Below, in pieces: positions 58,619-64,000 of a DNA stretch of 64,000 nucleotides; the stretch's first letter is position 1, and the number at the start of each line of letters is the position of its first letter. Source of the DNA: Rhodotorula mucilaginosa. Lineage: Eukaryota > Basidiomycota > Microbotryomycetes > Sporidiobolales > Sporidiobolaceae. Below the pieces are notes generated by a model, which searched no databases, was not told the DNA's origin, and saw only the letters and a list, made by a program, of their open reading frames with translations. The stretch lies in contig CP137867.1 in NCBI GenBank assembly GCA_034406715.1, positions 806,001 to 870,000 on the forward strand, written 5' to 3'. Both the position numbers and the translations under genes were made by a program.

Positions 58619-60817
58619 TCAGGGACCTTGCCGCTCGCGACTCCCATGTGGCCCTCCGGAGGATCTTGCCGGCGGCGCTGGCCGCGGCCGTCGATCCTGC
58701 TCCGCCAGACTGCGCGCGATCCGCTCGTCTTCCTCGATCCGCTTCCTCGTCTCGGCTTCCTCCTCCTCCCGCATGCGCCGTGCAAAAGCAGCGTCCGCCT
58801 CTTCGCGCGCTCGTCGCTCGTCGTCCTCGCGCTGCTGGTCCTCCTCCCGAAGTTGCCGCACAAAGTCCTCATCGATCCGTTGTCGCTCGAGCTGTTGCCG
58901 CGCACGCTCGGCCTCCTCTTCCGCGAGCAGCTTCTTGGCCAACGCTTCGTCCTCCGCTCGGCGTCGCGCGAGGTTTTCCCGCTCCGCTGCTTCCGCCTCT
59001 TCCGCCAATCGGGCCGCTATCCGCGCATCTTCTCGCTCTTGCCGGATCCGCTCCTCACGAGCGCGCTGCGACGCCTGTATAGCCTCGAGTCGCTTTTGCT
59101 CCGACTTGCGCTTCCGCTCTTCCGCCGCCAGTTTCTCTGCCTCGATGCGCTCCCGCCTCGCTTCCTCCTCGGCGCGCCGCCTCGTCTCGGCTGCTCTGCG
59201 TTCCCGGTCTTCCTCCTCGCGGCGCCACTGCATAAGCTCGCGGCTCCGACGAACCTCCGCCTCGATATCAGGTGGAGCGGGGGCAGGGACAATGCCGGGG
59301 AAGGAGGGCGAGCGCGATGAGCCAGCTGCCGCTGCAGCAGACGGGCTGTAAGCCGGCGGAGCAGGTTCGTACTCGTACTGCTGAGCAGAAGCTTCCCGCC
59401 GCTTTGCATCAAGCGGAGAAACGGGAGGCCGGTGCCCGCCGTCGGGCGCTGCTGGCAGGGGTCGAGCGGATGCCGGACGGCCAAGTAGAGGTGGCGAAGG
59501 CGACGGCGCCGCGGCTGCCACCGACGGCACCAGAGCGGCGGACGTCGGATACAGCGACGAGGAAGCTGTCGCTATGAGCGGATCAGACTGATGCGAGGGA
59601 TGCAACCCCGGAGCGGCACTGGTCGGTCGCGGCGGCGGGATTGGCGGCATCTGCGTCGCGGGACGAGGCGGGAGCGACACCGAGCCTTGTGATGTGAACA
59701 CAATTGCTGGCGGTGTCAGAGTAGCAATTGGTTCCGGCGAGGCAGTCGGACGCGGTGTCGAGCCAGGGTTGATGTGCCCTCGCTGATCCATTTGCGTAGG
59801 TAACCGCAGCGGAAGCGAGTTCGAGCCAGAAGTCACAGCCGGAAAGGATGCAGAGTGCGAGTGCGAGGACGAGGCCGAAGCTGCCCGAGTCTCGTCTGAC
59901 TCGCCGGGTAAAGGTAGTCGTCCGCTGTGCATGCTGGAGTCCGCCTGGTCTTTCGGCGGAGGGATCGGTGGCCGTGAAGTGCTGGTCGTGCCGGTAAAGT
60001 CGAGGTCCTTTGAGCGATCTCGAGCGATAAAGTCGATTCCAGCAAGTCGGTCGGCGGAGGAGGACGGTGGACTCTCGATCCCGCTCGGGTCCGAGGGAGG
60101 ACGAGAAAGGCGAGTCGCCGGATCGAAACGTGAGGCGTGTCGCTGTAAGCCAGTGTCGTCGCGATACTGAAAGAGTCGGGGTCAGTGGGAATTGCGCCGA
60201 TCGCAGCAGCGTAGATAGACTGCGAAAGGACTCACGTTGGGGCTTTCTCGGGGATACCAAGTCAGCTCGAGATAGACTTCGCCTCGATATTTGCCGTCCT
60301 GCTTGATCGCCACCCACTCTGTAAGAATCACTGGAGTAAGCGATGCAGCCCCGTAAGCTGTATTATCGGGTCCGAAAGGGGGCAATCGTACCGTCGAATT
60401 CGGTCCAAGACCCGTCGAGCAAGATCTTTGCCTCGCCGACCAATTCGTCGTCCGTGGCGCTCGCCTGACGCATCGTTCTGATGTGAAGGTATTGCTGCTC
60501 CCCTTCCACTTCGTAGACCGTCATGCGGAACTCTTCATCCCATACTGCGCGTTGCGGGAGGCCCGGAAGATCAGCCTTTGACCGCGTCACGGGAGCTAGA
60601 CGCCAGCTCTCGAGCCTGCAGGTACAAGCAAGCACTCACAAGGATCCTGTTCGCCATTCGAGTCCGCTCTTGTCCTCGCTTTGCCGGAGTTGGTGACTTC
60701 GACCTCGACAAACGGGTCTTGCTTCGAGGCTTCAGGCCGGCGATGTAGGTGTTGGGCCTTCAGGACGACAATAACAAGTAGACCGGCCTCCCTCCTGGGC
60801 TTAGATACGGTCGCCAT
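58619..60817 (-). CDS. C2-domain protein (Fic1/Inn1-like) with five MIU-like motifs
   Basis: Exons 60817-60640, 60544-60392, 60318-60236, 60166-58619; 653 residues. Residues 1-135 form a single C2 domain: GLLVIVVLKAQHLHRR, KQDPFVEVEV, KARTRADSNGEQDPLWDEEFRMTVYE (in parts), DDELVGEAKILLDGSW, EWVAIKQDGKYRGEVYLELTWYP. This pattern resembles fungal cytokinesis C2 proteins (Fic1/Inn1). A Pro/Ser-rich middle with PPRP motifs follows. From about 440 a continuous Arg/Glu/Ala helix ends in five copies of D-x-x-[ILF]-[AV]-x-x-[LM]-x-E starting at residues 518, 544, 570, 596 and 618. These match the MIU (inverted UIM) ubiquitin-binding consensus. A role linking ubiquitin to membranes or the division site is inference. 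The first intron was placed to join DP to WDEEF. Confidence 0.78.
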
Positions 60818-61221
60818 ACGCTTGTTCAGCGTGCCGAGAGCGAATACACTCGTTGACGAAAGCGTCGAGGCGGTGTCAGCGAGGCGGAGTCGGAGAGGCG
60901 AAGAACTGCCGGAGCAAGCCGCAGGATCCGTGGCACTGCGCAGAAGTCTAATTGAAGCAGATCACGGCGTTCGAAGAGTCTCCACTGAGGGAACGTGGGC
61001 GAGTTAGAGGCCGCTGCAGCTGAGTGAGGCGGTGCAGGTCTCTCTGTGACGCGCGTGATCGAGAGACTTTCGATGACTGACCAATTGGGCAAATAGCGCG
61101 TAGCTCTTTCCGTACAGTGATTGTGTCCATGCTGCAAGTATCGCAAGTACGAAGGCAAATCCGCGCGCGTGAGGGCGAGTACTGGATGAAATGTCCCGCC
61201 AATCCAGACGGAGAGACCCAA
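60818..61221. promoter_or_regulatory. C2-gene promoter and 3' flank of the acidic protein gene
   Basis: About 400 bases, tandem minus orientation. No ORF with domain signal, repeat or RNA gene. Confidence 0.45.
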
Positions 61222-62558
61222 TTACGCATCAACCTCCTCTGCCCTCCGGAGCTCTGCCAGAGCCTGCTCCGTCAATTCGAATACGTGCTTGAGCCGCTCG
61301 CGCGTCGAGTCGTCGATCCCGTCCTCTTCTTCCCCTTCTCCCGCTTCGTCGTCCTCGTCGTCCACGCCGCCACTGCCCCCTCGTCGTCTCGGGACGATCG
61401 GATCCCCTTCCTCCTCGCTGAGAGGATACTCTGCGTCCGGGTCGAATCCTCTTCTCTGCCCGACTATCGGCGTCGCCCCGTCCTCGAGGGTGATCTCGCC
61501 GTCGTGCAAAGCCGGAGGCGGGATCTCGTAGTGGATCTCGAATGACCCGTCTGGATCTGGAGGATCGACGATCGCATTCGGTAACACTTCGCGTTCGAAG
61601 TGGTGCGGCGACGATTGGGTATCGGCCGTTACGGCGACCTCTTCGAACTCGATGTCGTCGGCATCGTCGCCGTCGTCTTCGCGCTCGTCGTCTTCGCTCA
61701 TGATCACGACCGGTTGCCCTGTATCTGATGCAGCGACATCATCTGTGACCGTATCGACCGACATGGCCGAGTCCGAATCGCTCGTGAGCGTGTCATCTGT
61801 TAGGAGAGAAGGCGTCGAGGCCTGACTCGCCGACAAAGAGTCGGCCTCCTGCTCGCCCTCGTCGGCTGCCAGCATCTGCTTGAACTGGTTCGGCAGCGGT
61901 CCAGCTAGATCTGGGCGGTCCCGTCGCTGCTGTAACATTTCGAGGAACGGGTCGTTCTCGAGCGGAACGAATTGCGGCAATCCGAGCGAGATGGCGAGGA
62001 CGGCTCGTATCTGCTTGACCAGGCTCTCGAGTCGAGCTCGATCGGTAGTGCGCATCCCGCCGGCGTACTTTCCCGGACCCGCACTCGTCGAAGGTGCTTC
62101 TTCCGCCGGTCTTGCCCTCCCTTCGGTCGAGTCCCAGTCCTCGCCTCGCAGTACGGCGACCCATCCACGATCAAAGCGCGCGAGCGTTTCGAACAAGGTG
62201 TCGAGGGTTTCGTCGAGGATGGTGTATCCGTCGAGGGCAGGCGCGATGAACGAAGTGAGGTTGAGGTAGTAGGCGATCCGGAGCGCGGCGGAGGGCGGGA
62301 CGGCTGGAATAGTCAGGATGAAAGAGTGGAGGGGCAGCAGCTACGAGCAAAAATGTCAGCGGGTCAAACGTCTTGTCCCGAACTCGCGGAAACACGCACG
62401 GCTTGGAGGAAAGCGTCGAGAGTCGGGAGTCGAGAAGTGCCCGAGTGCCGGCTCTCGAACGCTCCGCTGAGTTTGTACAGCTCATCGTCGAGATAGCGTA
62501 CGAGTCGCGACTCTTGCGCTGTCGTGAGTGCCTTGCGTTGCCTGGGAGCAGCTGCCAT
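61222..62558 (-). CDS. Conserved-looking fungal protein of unknown function, acidic C-terminus
   Basis: Exons 62558-62400 and 62340-61222; 425 residues. I do not recognise the family. The first 180 residues look folded and helical: ALTTAQESRLVRYLDDELYKLSGAF, SRLPTLDAFLQALLPLHSFILTIP (in parts), AALRIAYYLNLTSFIAPALDGYTILDETLDTLFETLARFDRGWVAVLRG (in parts), and TDRARLESLVKQIRAVLAI. Residues 200-400 are very acidic and disordered (many Asp/Glu, patches such as VVIMSEDDERED, DDADDIEFEEVAV, DDEDDEAGEGEEEDG), closing with a short helix (RLKHVFELTEQALAELRR). No signal peptide. Divergent from RPA34. Splicing is supported by frame and by a normal GTGCGT donor and TGACAT branch. Confidence 0.7.
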
Positions 62559-62972
62559 GGGCCAGCAAGATGAGAAGGCCGCCGACTCGACGAGCGGGAC
62601 CGACGGTTTGCTGCCAGGCTTGTCTGCCCGGTCGCCTCGTTGAGGATGCCGCGCGCAGAGATTAGGATGTACAGGTGGCGCGTAGCTCGTCAGCGGCCGT
62701 GTGTTGAGCGAGAGAAAGGCGGCCGTATCGGGTCAAGCGGGGGAACAGCAATGACGAATTAATCGAGCATAGGCCGACCATCCGTGAGAGCAAGGAGTAG
62801 AGAGAGCATCAGCAGATCAGTAAGAGATACTCAGCCCGAGCGCGCTGGAAAGCGGCTATGTCTCGTAACTCCGTGGATTTTATCGGAGGCTTCCCTCGAC
62901 GAGGACCACGAGCAGAAACCCTTGATCACCGCTCTCCAGCACTTGAACAGCCTGCCACACCTTTGCAGTACC
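62559..62972. promoter_or_regulatory. Divergent promoter region of the acidic-protein gene and RPA34
   Basis: About 410 bases. The RPA34 frame is open upstream of its ATG for a short distance without another convincing start. No repeat or RNA gene seen. Confidence 0.45.
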
Positions 62973-64000
62973 ATGGCCAAATCCTCCACAGCCAAGGGCA
63001 AGCGCGCAGCAAAGGCAGAACGGCTCCCGTCGCCGGCGCCGTCCTCCTCCTCGAGCTCTGCCTCGCCGTCGTCCAAGTCCGACGCAGACTCGGACTCGGA
63101 CTCGTCCAGTTCGGGTTCCGGTTCCGACCGCGAGAGTTCAGCGTCCCCTGAACCCGTCGCAGTCGCGCAGCCTCGCAGGGACCTTGACCCCGAAGCGCTG
63201 TCAGTCCACCAGCCTCTCTTCTCTCTCCTTCACTCTCGTTTCCCCCTCGTCGCTGACAGTCTCGACTTACCCCTGCAGCAAATACACTCCGCCAGAAGGC
63301 TTCAAGCAAGTCAAGGCCACGGCCGTCGCGAGCGGAATCGACTGGGACCAGATCAAGGAAGACGCCGATCTCGAACTGTGGACTGTGAGGGTCCCGGCAG
63401 GCGTAAGTCATCACTCCGCGGTGCCGCTGCATGAGTAGGGGACCGTCTGATCGTCTCGGTGACTCGGAAAACGCAGGTCAAGACAAAGCACCTCGACGGT
63501 CTCACTCTGACCCTGCCCGAAGGAGATCTCGCCGACCCCGTCCAACCCGTCGGCACTTTCACCGCCAAGAAGGCCGAATACAACGTCTACCTCGCGAGTG
63601 CGAGTTCTGCCGCCACGAGCAGCAAACGGCGAAGAGACGAGCAGGAGGAGGATGAAGCCGCAGCGTCTGGACAGGGTCCAGCTGGCGAACTGCAGACGCT
63701 GGTGCCCTTGCTGCCGCGAAAGTCGCAGGGCAACAAGCTCTTCCAGGGTGAGCGCAAAACGTCTCTTTCTACGCTTCGCACATCAGCCACGGAGCTGACC
63801 AGGTCGCTTCGACTTGCAGCTCCTCGTCCCGTCGCGCGGACTCTTACCATCACTCGCGCCCTCCCTCCTTCCATCGTCGCTTCGACGTCCGCCCTCCTGC
63901 ACCACAACGACGGTCACTCGACCCTGATCCAATCCCAGCCGTCTCCGGTGCCGGGAGCGATCCTCACCGCCGACGAACTGCTCGACGCCGACCTCGCCGC
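62973..64000 (+). CDS. RPA34: RNA polymerase I subunit RPA34-like (C-terminus cut by window edge)
   Basis: Exons 62973-63199, 63279-63402, 63477-63747, 63820-64000 (continues). RPA34 pairs with RPA49 in a TFIIF-like module of RNA polymerase I. The N-terminus is a Ser/Asp-rich tail. The core shows KYTPPEGFKQVKA, ELWTVRVPAGVKTKHLDGLTLTLPEG (in parts), GTFTAKKAEYNVYLAS, LVPLLPRKSQGNKLFQ and APRPVARTLTITRALPP, which follow the order of the RPA34/PAF49 dimerisation domain. The expected Lys-rich C-terminal tail would lie beyond the window. Confidence 0.78.

Overview
The window is nuclear DNA of a GC-rich basidiomycete fungus, most likely a red yeast of the Microbotryomycetes (Rhodotorula/Rhodosporidium/Sporobolomyces relatives). 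That placement is an inference from the intron-dense compact genes (about 99 short introns, mostly 55-130 nt, with CTGAC/CTAAC-like branch sites and GTGAGT/GTAAGT-type donors), the homogeneous high GC and the Ser/Pro/Ala-rich proteins; no marker such as rDNA is present. I resolve 27 protein-coding genes, two of them cut by the window edges. Exon models were built by eye from splice signals, reading-frame phase and family motifs. All phases close, but no transcript data were available. I see no rRNA, tRNA, CRISPR array, transposon or viral remnant.

Layout: 0-5 kb: DCN1-like neddylation factor (-, partial) diverging from RAD18 (+), then adenylate kinase (+). 5-11 kb: F-box protein (-) and SLC41/MgtE-type Mg2+ transporter (-). 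11-17 kb: SAGA subunit ADA3 (+), ribosomal protein uL13 (+), glutaminyl cyclase (+). 17-24 kb: PWP1 ribosome-biogenesis WD40 protein (-), EH-domain IRS4-like protein (-), 2-isopropylmalate synthase (+). 24-31 kb: CPA2-type cation/H+ antiporter (+), TFIIB-family BRF1-like factor (-), splicing factor SYF2 (-). 31-39 kb: CDC42 (+), methylenetetrahydrofolate reductase (+), glutathione reductase (+). 39-44 kb: RNase III-domain protein (-), TEA/ATTS transcription factor (-). 44-50 kb: SAC2/INPP5F-type phosphoinositide phosphatase (+), F-box/LRR-like protein (+). 50-58 kb: SPT3 (-), LIN1/CD2BP2 GYF protein (+), a very large arrestin (-). 58-64 kb: C2-domain protein with a ubiquitin-binding-like repeat array (-), an unrecognised acidic protein (-), and RNA polymerase I subunit RPA34 (+, partial).

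Most genes are housekeeping and do not form one pathway or operon-like system. Loose themes are ubiquitin-family signalling (DCN1, RAD18, F-box proteins, arrestin, C2 protein), SAGA (ADA3, SPT3), ribosome and RNA polymerase biology (uL13, PWP1, BRF1-like, RPA34) and splicing (SYF2, LIN1).

The most interesting observations are: (1) glutathione reductase carries an ATG-less, acid-free, in-frame 83-codon leader opening at a CTG in ideal context, which looks like a mitochondrial presequence made by near-cognate initiation; (2) a C2-domain protein ends in five MIU-like ubiquitin-binding motifs, four spaced 26 residues apart; (3) an RNase III-fold protein has a catalytic Asp replaced by Asn and a degenerate dsRBD; (4) the SAC phosphatase needs a GC-AG intron; (5) SPT3 has a long low-complexity insertion within its second histone fold.
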